Position numbers and translations under genes: made by a program. Below, one piece after another: positions 17,274 to 25,832 of a DNA stretch of 64,000 nucleotides (positions within the stretch are counted from its first letter, which is position 1; every line of letters starts with the position of its first letter). The stretch covers positions 1 through 64,000 of the forward strand of contig NZ_SADD01000018.1 of the NCBI RefSeq assembly GCF_004005565.1. The letters are read 5' to 3'. The notes below the pieces were generated by a model that searched no databases, was not told where the DNA came from, and saw only the letters and a program-made list of their open reading frames with translations. This stretch comes from Lujinxingia sediminis (GTDB lineage: Bacteria; Myxococcota_A; Bradymonadia; Bradymonadales; Bradymonadaceae).

Positions 17274-20015
17274 TCACGCCCTCCTCAGCCCCAACACCAC
17301 ACGCTGTCCCGCCTGAATCACCACCAGCGGCACCACCCCCAACCCCACCGCCAACGCCCACCCCTCCACCCCGGGACGCACCGTCTCCAACAGCCCCCTC
17401 AGCCACGGCACATACACCGTCATCGCCAGCAACACCGCACACCACACGATCGCCCCCCATACCCATCCATTCCGCATCACCGGACTCACCCACGCATCGC
17501 TATCCCCCCCCCGCGGCGACACATCTCGCATATTCAGAGCGTGAAACGCCTTCCCAAACCCCAGCGTCAAAAACGACACCGTCACCGCACGCTCCAACGC
17601 AAACCCCAGCACCTGCAACGAGACGGCCAGCGACACCAACACCGCCGCCGAAATCACCACCCCATACACGCCGATCGCTCCCCAGTGATGCCCCGTCAGT
17701 ATCGACTCCTTCGGCGAACGCGGCGGTCGACGCATCAACTCCGACGCTCCCCCCGTCGCCACAAGCGCCAACGACGGAAACACGTCCGTCACCACATTCA
17801 GATACAGAATCTGCATCGCCGTCACCGGCAGCGGTGCCCCTGCCAGCGACGCCGCCACAATCACCACAATCGATGCCCAGTTGATCGACAATAGAAACAC
17901 CACAAAGCGGCGAATGTTCGTAAAGATCACTCGCCCCTCCTCAATGCCGTAGACAATCGTATTGAAGCGATCATCTCGCAGCACAAGATCCGCCGTCTCC
18001 CGCGCCGCCTGGGTGCCTCGCTGTCCCATCGCCACCCCGATGTCCGCACGCGCCAGCGCCGGCGAATCATTGACCCCATCCCCCGTCATCGCCACCACCT
18101 CGCCGGCCTCCTGATGCAACGCGATAATATTGAGCTTCTGCTCCGGACTTACCCGCGCAAACATCGATGCCGCACGCACCCGCCCCCTCTCCTCCCGGGA
18201 AAGCTCCTCGGGTGCCCGTAACTCCTTGCCAACGATCACCTCCGCCTCATCCGACGCCACAAGCCCTATCTGCAACGCGATGCTGCGCGCCGTCGCCGCC
18301 TGGTCCCCCGTGATCATCACCACCCGCACGCCGGCCTGCGCACACTCCCGAATCGCCTCGCGAACCTCCTCCCTCGGCGGATCATAAAACCCAACGAGCC
18401 CCACAAAGGTCAGCTCCTCATAAGGTGCCGCCTGCGCATCCTCCACCTCCCGCGACGCCAGCGCCAGCACCCGCAACCCGCGACGCGCCATCGCCTCGTT
18501 TTCCCGGTGCCAGCGCCCCCGTTCCTCCTCATCAAACGCCTGTTCCTTTCCCTGGCACCGCCACCGTGTCGACGCCCCAAGCACCTCTTCCGGTGCCCCC
18601 TTCACGGCCACCCTCACCCGCCCCTCTTCCAGGCGGTGGTAGGTCGCCATCATCTTCACCTCCGAGTCGAACGCCTCCTCCCGCACCTCGGGCATCCGCT
18701 CCAACTCCCCATCCACGTCCACCCCCTGCTGCCGCGCCAGCCTCAACAGCGCAACCTCCATCGGGTCCCCCATCGCCTGCCCATCACGCCCGATCGAGGC
18801 GTTCGTACACAGCACCCCCACCTCCAGCGCCTCTCCCACCTCACGCTCTGCTCCCGAATCTCCCCCTCCCACCAACCTCCCAACCTCCCCGCCTCCCTCC
18901 ACCATCACCTCACCCGATGGCAGCACCAGACACCGCACCACCATCCGATTCTCCGTCAACGTCCCCGTCTTATCTGTACAGATCAACGTCGTTGCCCCCA
19001 ACGTCTCCACACTTGCCAGCCGTCGCATCAACGCATTCTTCTCCGCCATCCGCAGCATCCCCCGCGCCAGCGTCAACGTCGCCACCACAGGCAGCCCCTC
19101 CGGCACCGTCGCCACTGCCAGCGCGATCGCCGTCATCCCCACCTCCTCCAGCGTCTTTCCCGCCGCCACCCCGGCCGGCACCACAAGCGCTGACAACCCC
19201 AGAGTCACCCAGATCAACCGACTCGCAAGCCTGTTGAGCCGATGCTCCAGCGGCGTCTCCCCCTCCTCCTCCCCCTCCACCAACGCCGAGATTCCCCCCA
19301 GCTCCGTGGCCATTCCCGTGGCCACCACCACCCCTCGCCCCGTCCCCCGCGTCAGCGTCGTCCCCTTAAAAAGCATGTTGCTGCGCTCCGCCAACTCCGT
19401 ACTCGCCGCCAACGCCTCAACCCCCTTCTCCACCGGCAGCGACTCCCCGGTCAGCGCCGCCTCATCCACCTGCACACGGTTCGCCTCCACCAGCCGAACA
19501 TCGACCGTGATCACATCCCCCTCATCCAACAGCACCACATCCCCCGGCACCACCTCATGCGCACCAACCCGCAACGGGCGTCCCTCCCGAACCACCGTCG
19601 ACCATGCCTCCTCCAGTTGCCGCAACGCCTGCATCGAACGCCGCGCCCTCAAGTCCATCGCCAACCCCAACACCCCGTTGATCAGCACCACAATCGCCAC
19701 CGCAACGCCTTCAACCCAGAACCCCAACGCCATCGAGACCACCGCCGTCACGATCAAAAAAATGATCACCAGGTCATCGACCTGATCCACCACGATGCTC
19801 CAGATCGACCGCCCCTTGATCTCCCGAAGCTGATTCGGCCCGTACCTCTCCAGCCGCCCCGCAGCCTCCTCCCCGCTCAACCCCAGCGTCGGATCAACCT
19901 CCAGCGCCCGGGCAACCTCATCGGCTTCTCGGCTCCACACCCGCGACAGCACCACTCCCGCTTCCGCAGCATTCGTCCCTCCCGATGCCATCTCCCTTCC
20001 CTGCACGCGCCCCAT
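17274..20015 (-). CDS. P-type cation-transporting ATPase (Ca2+/P2-type)
   Basis: A 913-residue membrane pump that couples ATP hydrolysis to cation export, most likely Ca2+. The N-terminal cation ATPase domain (LSGEEAAGRLERYGPNQL) is followed by the actuator motif LTGESLPVEKG. ATVPEGLPVVATLTLARGM is the P2-type helix 4 with its PEGLP ion-site motif. ICTDKTGTLTENR contains phosphorylated Asp348, MTGDGVNDSPAL is the hinge, and about six C-terminal helices follow. Start ATG at 20015 follows GGGAGG; an internal ATG at 19991 after GGAAGGGAG is also plausible. Its stop touches the repeat array at 17270. The TPR genes diverge upstream across family 2 hairpins. Confidence 0.93.
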   Translation of the reverse strand: MGRVQGREMASGGTNAAEAGVVLSRVWSREADEVARALEVDPTLGLSGEEAAGRLERYGPNQLREIKGRSIWSIVVDQVDDLVIIFLIVTAVVSMALGFWVEGVAVAIVVLINGVLGLAMDLRARRSMQALRQLEEAWSTVVREGRPLRVGAHEVVPGDVVLLDEGDVITVDVRLVEANRVQVDEAALTGESLPVEKGVEALAASTELAERSNMLFKGTTLTRGTGRGVVVATGMATELGGISALVEGEEEGETPLEHRLNRLASRLIWVTLGLSALVVPAGVAAGKTLEEVGMTAIALAVATVPEGLPVVATLTLARGMLRMAEKNALMRRLASVETLGATTLICTDKTGTLTENRMVVRCLVLPSGEVMVEGGGEVGRLVGGGDSGAEREVGEALEVGVLCTNASIGRDGQAMGDPMEVALLRLARQQGVDVDGELERMPEVREEAFDSEVKMMATYHRLEEGRVRVAVKGAPEEVLGASTRWRCQGKEQAFDEEERGRWHRENEAMARRGLRVLALASREVEDAQAAPYEELTFVGLVGFYDPPREEVREAIRECAQAGVRVVMITGDQAATARSIALQIGLVASDEAEVIVGKELRAPEELSREERGRVRAASMFARVSPEQKLNIIALHQEAGEVVAMTGDGVNDSPALARADIGVAMGQRGTQAARETADLVLRDDRFNTIVYGIEEGRVIFTNIRRFVVFLLSINWASIVVIVAASLAGAPLPVTAMQILYLNVVTDVFPSLALVATGGASELMRRPPRSPKESILTGHHWGAIGVYGVVISAAVLVSLAVSLQVLGFALERAVTVSFLTLGFGKAFHALNMRDVSPRGGDSDAWVSPVMRNGWVWGAIVWCAVLLAMTVYVPWLRGLLETVRPGVEGWALAVGLGVVPLVVIQAGQRVVLGLRRA

Positions 20016-20213
20016 ACGCCTCCCGGCAGCTATCCTCTCCCAAAACTCGACGCATCGCCCCCAACCCTAAGCAACGCACTCCTCTCGAGAAGCCTCTTCC
20101 CCCCGTCGCACCTCAGCCTCCCCCAATCTCGAATCCTCCCCGGCACAATTCTCAACACCAGCCCCCATCCGAGCACCCGCACGAGTCCGACGCCCCACCC
20201 CCACTAAAAAACC

Positions 20214-20285
20214 GAGCGCCTCCAGGGCGAAGTCCAGCAAGGAGCAAGGAGGAGCGTGCAGCAGCGCTACCGCGATGACGACGCG
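20214..20285. repeat. Family 2 hairpin element, incomplete copy
   Basis: Left and central part of the family 2 element: GAGCGCCTCCAGGGCGAAG, CCAGCAAGGAG and CAGCGCTACCGCGA are present, but the right outer arm is missing. It shares its outer-arm sequence with the complete copy that follows. Confidence 0.7.
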
Positions 20286-20319
20286 ACACCACCTCCAACC
20301 TTCTGCGCCCACAAAAAAA

Positions 20320-20425
20320 CCGAGCGCCTCCAGGGCGACGCCTGGCAAGGAGTGAGGGATGAAGCTGTAGCAGCGCTACCGCGAATCCCTCACGACGCAG
20401 CCAGCGTCGTCCTGGAGGCGCTCGG
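20320..20425. repeat. Family 2 hairpin element, complete copy
   Basis: A 106-bp long hairpin. Outer arms CCGAGCGCCTCCAGG (20320-20334) and CCTGGAGGCGCTCGG (20411-20425) pair perfectly over 15 bp. Inside, GTGAGGGAT pairs with ATCCCTCAC, and GTAGC with GCTAC around the apical AGC. Conserved single-stranded parts are CAAGGA, GAAGCT and CGCGA. It lies in the divergent region between the P-type ATPase and the first TPR-type gene, a position that argues against a plain terminator. Confidence 0.85.
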
Positions 20426-20516
20426 CACCCGGCACCTTGCCGTTGGGAGAACTCCGGGGCTACTATCGCTCCCCGCACCCTCGGGCTCCCGCCTCTCCTC
20501 TCGTCGGCCTCCTTAT

Positions 20517-22484
20517 ATGCCCTCCCCTCGCCAGCTAGCCTTGTTGCTGCTTGTCCTTGGCGCCCTGCAGGCCACCTCTCTGCCCGCACAGGCCCAGCAA
20601 AGCCCCCGCGGCTTTGGTCCCACCGTGCGCATGAGCAGCTCGCTTCCCTCCGAAGACGCCGAGGCCGAAGCCCTCTTGCGCGCCACCCGCGCCGCACTCC
20701 GAGACCAGGCCCGTCAGGCCCTCCACGCAGCACTCGTTGACCCTGCCGACCCGAGCGAGAGCCCCGCAGAATCCTCCGCGCTCCAAACCCTGCGCAGAGT
20801 CATCGACGATCCCTCCACCACCGCCGGATTCCGAACCGCCCTGCAGCTTCAGCTTGCCGCGCTTCACATCTTCCACAACCGCCCCGATCTGACCGACCAA
20901 ACCCTGACCCGCGCTCGTCGCCTCGCCGGAGACTCCCGCGCCCTGCTGCGCTCCATCGAACTCTTCGAGACCGGCCGCGCCCTCGCCCTGGAGCAACACG
21001 ACCAGGCACGCTCCCTCGTGGGCTGCGCCCCACCGGTCGCCGACGCTGCCTCCACCCTGCTCTGCCCCCCCGACGCGCAGCTTCCCCCCGCCTCCATCTT
21101 TCATCGTGAATTTCTGGTCGCCGCGCTTCTTCACCGCCCGCTGGAAGACGCGCGCGACAGCGTCCAGGCCGCGCGACGCTTCATCATCGAGCCCCTCACC
21201 CTGGCACGCGCTCGCGCCGCATCGGGCCCTCTTGAGCCCGTCGACGCCCTCCTCGCCAACGCGCAACTTCTCAATGACGAAGCCGCAGAACTTCGCCTTC
21301 ACCTGGCACTGGCAGACCTCATCGTGCAGCGCGCAGACACCACCCGCACGGCAGACTCGCACCTCCAGAGCGCCACCGACCTTCTCCAGCGCCAACGTGA
21401 CGGCTTTGCTGAACTTCGCCTCCTCGCCCTGGACGCTCGCCAGTGCCTCGACCGCGCGCCCGCAACCGCCTGCACCGATACCGCCCGTTCGCTCGCTACC
21501 CTCACAGAACTTCCCCGCGATATCCTCCCCGACATCCCCTGGTCCCGCTACTGCACCCCGGATTCCGAGGAACTCGCCATTCCTTTCTGCCTTCAGGCCG
21601 AAACTTCCGCCCCCCCGCAAGCCCGCGCCGACGCCTCCCTCACCCGCGCCCGCATCCACCTTAATGCCCTTCACCCCACCCCGGCACGCTCCGCGCTGCG
21701 CGACCTCGAAGCACACCTCCAATCCCTCGATGCTCCTCCGCTCGCTCTCCTGCTTGAGCGCTGCCAGCTCAACGACCTCACCCGCACCTCGCGCACCTAT
21801 AAGGTCTGCCAGCAGGCCCTCGACCGCCTCGCCATGCCCGCCGCCGAGACGCACGCGCAACGCGCCGACATCATCCACACCCTCCTGGCCATCGCACGCG
21901 CCACCCCGCCCGAACCCACCCCGATGGCTCCCTCCGCCTACCTACGCCTGGCCATCGATCTGGCCACCGCCGGCCACCAGCCCCTCTGGGGCCTGGCCAG
22001 CCGCGCGGCCCTCGAGCTGGCCGACCTCCACGCTCGCTTTAAACCCACGCCGCCCGACGCTCCCGCCTATTTCTCCGAGGTCCAGGCCTTCGACCAACGC
22101 ACCCGCACGCGTACCGAACATCCTCATCTCGACCAGCCTCTCGATGACGCATCCCGCGCCCGAAACCTCTCCCGCTGGCTCGACACCCTGGCCTCGCTGC
22201 AACTCTGGCCCGAACTCCTCCACCGCGCTCGCCAGTCCTACGACCACGCTCGTCGCACCGACGACACCACGCTCGGCGCACACGCCCTCCTGCGACGCGC
22301 CCAGGCCCACCACGCCCTCAACCAGCGAGACCGCGCCTGCGCCACACTCCTCGCCGCCGACGCCCTGGGCACTCCCGCACACCTCCGCGAACTCTCCGAA
22401 CGCCTCCGCTCCGATCTTCCCTCCCGCTGCCTGCCCCCGACCTCATCACCCGGCTCCGCCCGCGCAAACCACAGCCCGAAATAA
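20517..22484 (+). CDS. Exported alpha-helical (TPR-like) protein
   Basis: A 655-residue protein beginning with a Sec signal peptide (LALLLLVLGALQATSLPAQAQ). The mature part is Ala/Leu/Arg-rich helix pairs such as LRATRAALRDQARQALHAAL and AHALLRRAQAHHALNQRDRA that look like TPR or similar repeats. Several Cys residues are scattered. No enzymatic motif is visible. The ATG at 20517 is chosen because the signal peptide starts there; the frame is open back to 20256 through hairpin repeats. It is followed 72 bases later by a second exported TPR protein, probably in one transcript. Function unknown; a scaffold or surface role is possible. Confidence 0.72.
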   Translation: MPSPRQLALLLLVLGALQATSLPAQAQQSPRGFGPTVRMSSSLPSEDAEAEALLRATRAALRDQARQALHAALVDPADPSESPAESSALQTLRRVIDDPSTTAGFRTALQLQLAALHIFHNRPDLTDQTLTRARRLAGDSRALLRSIELFETGRALALEQHDQARSLVGCAPPVADAASTLLCPPDAQLPPASIFHREFLVAALLHRPLEDARDSVQAARRFIIEPLTLARARAASGPLEPVDALLANAQLLNDEAAELRLHLALADLIVQRADTTRTADSHLQSATDLLQRQRDGFAELRLLALDARQCLDRAPATACTDTARSLATLTELPRDILPDIPWSRYCTPDSEELAIPFCLQAETSAPPQARADASLTRARIHLNALHPTPARSALRDLEAHLQSLDAPPLALLLERCQLNDLTRTSRTYKVCQQALDRLAMPAAETHAQRADIIHTLLAIARATPPEPTPMAPSAYLRLAIDLATAGHQPLWGLASRAALELADLHARFKPTPPDAPAYFSEVQAFDQRTRTRTEHPHLDQPLDDASRARNLSRWLDTLASLQLWPELLHRARQSYDHARRTDDTTLGAHALLRRAQAHHALNQRDRACATLLAADALGTPAHLRELSERLRSDLPSRCLPPTSSPGSARANHSPK

Positions 22485-22556
22485 GCCCCGTGCCTCCTCC
22501 GGTTCTCCCTGACACGCGCGCGCCCTGACTGCCTGCCCCTCACCTTGAGTTCCTCT

Positions 22557-24419
22557 ATGCGCTCTCTCCTCGCCACCTGCCTTGTGCTCGTCGCCACCAC
22601 CCTTGCCGCGCTGCCCGCCGCTTTTGCGCAGGATGACGACGCGCCTCCCGCAGCCTCCTCAACCGAAGGCGCACACCTCAACGACGCCCGCGCCCTCTAC
22701 CAGGCCGGTCACTGGGAAGACGCCCTCGCCGCCTTCAACCGCGCCTTCGAGCTCGCCCCGGATCGCTCCGAAATCAAAGCCGCCGCCGCCCTCGAAGCCG
22801 GCTCCCTCCTCTGGGAACAGGGCCGCTACGAGCCCGCCCGCCAGAAGGTCACCTTCGCCCTGGAGCTCGCCCGCGAGCTCAACCTCGACCACGCCACAGG
22901 CCAGCTCCTCCTGACCCTCGGACAGATCGAGTCCGCCACAGGCCAGCTCCGCAGCGCCGAGGACACCCTCAACATCTGCGTGCAGCTCACCGGCGAAATC
23001 AACGACGAGGTCTACCGCGCCCTCTGCCGCATCAGTCGACGCGCCGTACGCACCCTCCTCGGCCAAAACCCCGGCAGCGAATCCGATCTTCGCGCCGACA
23101 TCCGCACCCTCCAGAACACCGACTCCCTCCTGGCCATCGGCACCGCCCTCACCCGCACCGCCGACCTCTACCAGGACAACGGCGACCTTGAGCAGGCCCA
23201 ACGCCTCCTGGCCCAGGCCAAACGCCACATCGAAGCCGCCGACAGCGTCCCGGCCCGCGCCCGCCACCACCTGCGTGAGGCCCAGCTCCTCCGCCGGCAA
23301 AACAACCTCAGCGCGGCATCCGAACTCCTCGGCAAAGCCCTGCCCCTTTTCGAATCCATGAACAACCGACCCATGATCGTGCACACCCTGGGGCTCCAGG
23401 CCGAGATCGCCGCCCTCAACAACCAGGCCGCCCAGTCGCTCACCCTTTACCGCCGCGCCCTCAACGTCGCCGACACGACCTCCAATCCCCTCCTTAAAGG
23501 CCGCGTCCACCTCGCCCTCTGCGAGCTCAACATCCCCCGGGCCCCGCAGCACTGCCAGCAGGCCATCGACACCTTCGAGACCGGCCAGCTCGCCACCTAC
23601 CGCGTCCGCGCCCACGCCTCGCTGGCCCGCGCCCACCAGGCCGCCAACCGCTTCAACGATGCCCGCACCCACTACATGCGCGCCATCGAGCTGATCGACG
23701 ACCTCCCCGAAGGCAACACCCTCTACAACGAATCGCTGGCCACCCAGCACGCCAACCTCTGCGTCGTCAACACTCGCCAGCGTGCCACCGGCTCCCTGGC
23801 AAGCTGCCTGGAGGCCCGCGAACGCCTCCAGAAGCTCCCCGACGCCGACGCCGCACACCACCGCCGCACCCTCTCCCACGTCACCCACGCCGCCGGCATG
23901 GCCGCCCTCCAGGAAAACAACGCCGAGCGCGCGATCGACCTCCTCCAGAACGCCGCCGACCAGGCCCTCGCGCTCTCCCCCCCCGACCTCGCCATCGCCT
24001 CCGACGCCCTCCTGCGCCTCGGCGCCACCTACGCCGCCCTCCCTGACCACGCCCGCCAGGCCCGCGACGCCTTCACCCGCGGTCTCGACGCTCTCAACCT
24101 CCCCGACCAGCCCGAAGGCAGCGACAACCGCCCCGCCCGACTCGCACTCCTGACCCAGCTCACCCAACTGCATCTCAACCAGCGCGACGCCGACGACACC
24201 CTCTCCCGCGCCGCCCGACTCATCGACCTCGCCGCCGAACTCGACGACGCCCGCACTCAGGCCTGGGCCCACAACGCCCGCGCCAGCGCCCACCTCCTCA
24301 ACAAAGACCAGGACGCCGCCCGCGCCGAGCTCCAACGCGCCCTTCCCCTGGCCCGTCAGGCCGACGACGCCGAGCTCACCGAGCTCATCGAAGACAACCT
24401 CAAACGCTTCGAATCATGA
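22557..24419 (+). CDS. Exported TPR-repeat protein
   Basis: A 620-residue protein with a signal peptide (LLATCLVLVATTLAALPAAFA). Tetratricopeptide repeats run through the mature chain; ARALYQAGHWEDALAAFNRA followed by FELAP is a textbook first repeat, with later ones near GQIESATGQLRSAEDTLN, GDLEQAQRLLAQAKRH and AIELIDDLPEG. TPR arrays mediate protein contacts; no catalytic domain is visible. The ATG at 22557 is used, four codons after an in-frame TTG. It is the second gene of the pair begun at 20517. Its stop is 36 bases before a hairpin that serves the opposing gene. Confidence 0.8.
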   Translation: MRSLLATCLVLVATTLAALPAAFAQDDDAPPAASSTEGAHLNDARALYQAGHWEDALAAFNRAFELAPDRSEIKAAAALEAGSLLWEQGRYEPARQKVTFALELARELNLDHATGQLLLTLGQIESATGQLRSAEDTLNICVQLTGEINDEVYRALCRISRRAVRTLLGQNPGSESDLRADIRTLQNTDSLLAIGTALTRTADLYQDNGDLEQAQRLLAQAKRHIEAADSVPARARHHLREAQLLRRQNNLSAASELLGKALPLFESMNNRPMIVHTLGLQAEIAALNNQAAQSLTLYRRALNVADTTSNPLLKGRVHLALCELNIPRAPQHCQQAIDTFETGQLATYRVRAHASLARAHQAANRFNDARTHYMRAIELIDDLPEGNTLYNESLATQHANLCVVNTRQRATGSLASCLEARERLQKLPDADAAHHRRTLSHVTHAAGMAALQENNAERAIDLLQNAADQALALSPPDLAIASDALLRLGATYAALPDHARQARDAFTRGLDALNLPDQPEGSDNRPARLALLTQLTQLHLNQRDADDTLSRAARLIDLAAELDDARTQAWAHNARASAHLLNKDQDAARAELQRALPLARQADDAELTELIEDNLKRFES

Positions 24420-24448
24420 CACCTCCCCCGGCCTTCGGGAGCCCCCAC

Positions 24449-24480
24449 AAAAAAAGCGGTGGAGCATAACGCTCCACCGC
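24449..24480 (-). terminator. Intrinsic terminator of the gene at 24552-25361
   Basis: GCGGTGGAGC (24456-24465) pairs with GCTCCACCGC (24471-24480) around a 5-base loop. Read on the minus strand it is followed by seven T residues, the layout of a Rho-independent terminator about 70 bases after the minus-strand stop. Confidence 0.85.
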
Positions 24481-24551
24481 CTCCCCGGGCCTGGCACCCT
24501 GAAAGCCGGACATGCGAGGTCACGAGGCCAACGCCTCCAATCACGACATCC

Positions 24552-25361
24552 TCAGCCTTCGGTCTCCTCCTCACGTCCCGCCCTCGCCTGCCCGCCCTCC
24601 CCGAGCACCTCCACATCCTCAATCGCCTCCAGATCGACCGCCTCCGCCTTACCGGCTCGACGCCGCCGCGTCGGCCGCACCCGCTCGGCGTGGGCGGGCA
24701 TATCGCCCAGGCGAAAAAGGTGCTCCACGATCGCGGCCACCGGCACATAATGCCGGTTCCAGTCTTCAGCGGCCAGCAAACGCCGGTTCTGTGCGTCCTG
24801 GGTCTCGCGCTCGTCGAGCCCCAGCGCCGAGAGCCGCTCCTCAAGCGCATCCGCATGCACCTTGAGCCCGGCGGCAAGCTCGGCGGTATCCGGAGCGCTG
24901 ATCTGCAGGATCAGCTCAAAATCCGCCAGCCCCCTCTCAAGCGCGAGCTGCGCAAACTGCGCATACACCAGCAGCTCCAGCGGCCGCTCCGGCGTCTCAC
25001 CGGCCAACCCCACCGAGCGACTGGCCTCGCTTCCCCAGAACGCGTCAATGATCCCCCGCGTCGCGATCACGCTCTGGCGAAGCGCCGCCACGCAAGCGTC
25101 TCGCTCCTCGCGCCCCCGGCTATCCTGAGCGTTCTCCACGGACACGCGCAGGTCCAGCTCCGCAAACGTCTCGTAGCGCGTCGCGAGCACCTCGACCAAC
25201 GCATAAAGCACCTGCTCGACGCTCAACTCCGCCGGTACCCCCCGGGGAAAAAGCTTCGCCTCGAGTCGCTCACTGAGCTCCCCGCCATGAACCCGCACCG
25301 ATGACGCAATGTAGCTCTGAATCGCACTCTTATCGGCCGAAAGACGAGACACCTTCGCCAT
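24552..25361 (-). CDS. Hypothetical soluble protein, possibly a cell-surface or structural subunit
   Basis: A 269-residue protein with no signal peptide or membrane helix. It begins MAKVSRLSADKSAIQSYIA and is mostly helical; WGSEASRSVGLAGETPE precedes a helical stretch, and the C-terminus has a basic RPTRRRRAG patch followed by an acidic tail. No family is recognised with confidence. ATG at 25361 is preceded by GAGGGGA; although the frame remains open to 25814, that extension is low-complexity and lacks support. A clear terminator follows. It stands alone between the TPR pair (convergent) and the histidine kinase (same strand, far upstream). Confidence 0.65.
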   Translation of the reverse strand: MAKVSRLSADKSAIQSYIASSVRVHGGELSERLEAKLFPRGVPAELSVEQVLYALVEVLATRYETFAELDLRVSVENAQDSRGREERDACVAALRQSVIATRGIIDAFWGSEASRSVGLAGETPERPLELLVYAQFAQLALERGLADFELILQISAPDTAELAAGLKVHADALEERLSALGLDERETQDAQNRRLLAAEDWNRHYVPVAAIVEHLFRLGDMPAHAERVRPTRRRRAGKAEAVDLEAIEDVEVLGEGGQARAGREEETEG

Positions 25362-25832
25362 AACAATCCCCTCGCTGACAAAGCCCCCGGGCAGGTCACT
25401 TTGACCACTCAAAGGACCTCCCCGACATCGAGGACGTGGTGTGTTGATATCCAACGAGCGTAAAGCGCATGAGCCGACCGAAGCAACCCCAACGCTTCTG
25501 CCCCCTGCCCGGAGCCTCGTTTTGACGCACGATCGCCCCGGAAGCCTCCCCCGGGCCTCCCCGGCCCGGGGCGTTCCCCACCGATGGCTCCGCCCCCCTC
25601 CCACGCAGGGCAAACCCCAATCTGGAGCCTTCAAAGACCCACCACCCCCGAAAAAAAGCCGCCGGAGCCTCCCGCTCGCCAGGCCCTCTCCCCACAGGCG
25701 ATCGGAGCGCTCCCGCATGATTTTCGCGGACGTCGCCTTTCCATCGGAACGCTCCAGAACGCGATTTTCAAAATTTCGAACCCGATCCGAAGCGCATAAA
25801 CACTGCGTCTTCAAGCGATCGACGCGTCGGCC
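25362..25832. other. Gene-free region, nothing recognised
   Basis: Between the minus-strand histidine kinase stop and the next minus-strand start. Open frames exist on both strands, but their composition is Pro/Arg-rich and no SD, domain or hairpin of note is seen. The promoter of the gene starting at 25361 should be here. Confidence 0.4.

Noticed and set aside
20256-20516. N-terminal extension of the exported protein at 20517
   Set aside because: It would run through family 2 hairpins, and the signal peptide begins at 20517.
20535-21878. 447-residue frame antisense to the first exported TPR-like gene
   Set aside because: Gly-rich shadow frame without SD or motif.
22659-24335. 558-residue frame antisense to the TPR gene
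   Set aside because: High GC leaves the opposite frame open; its Gly/Val-rich product has no domain, whereas the plus-strand frame has TPR motifs and a signal peptide.
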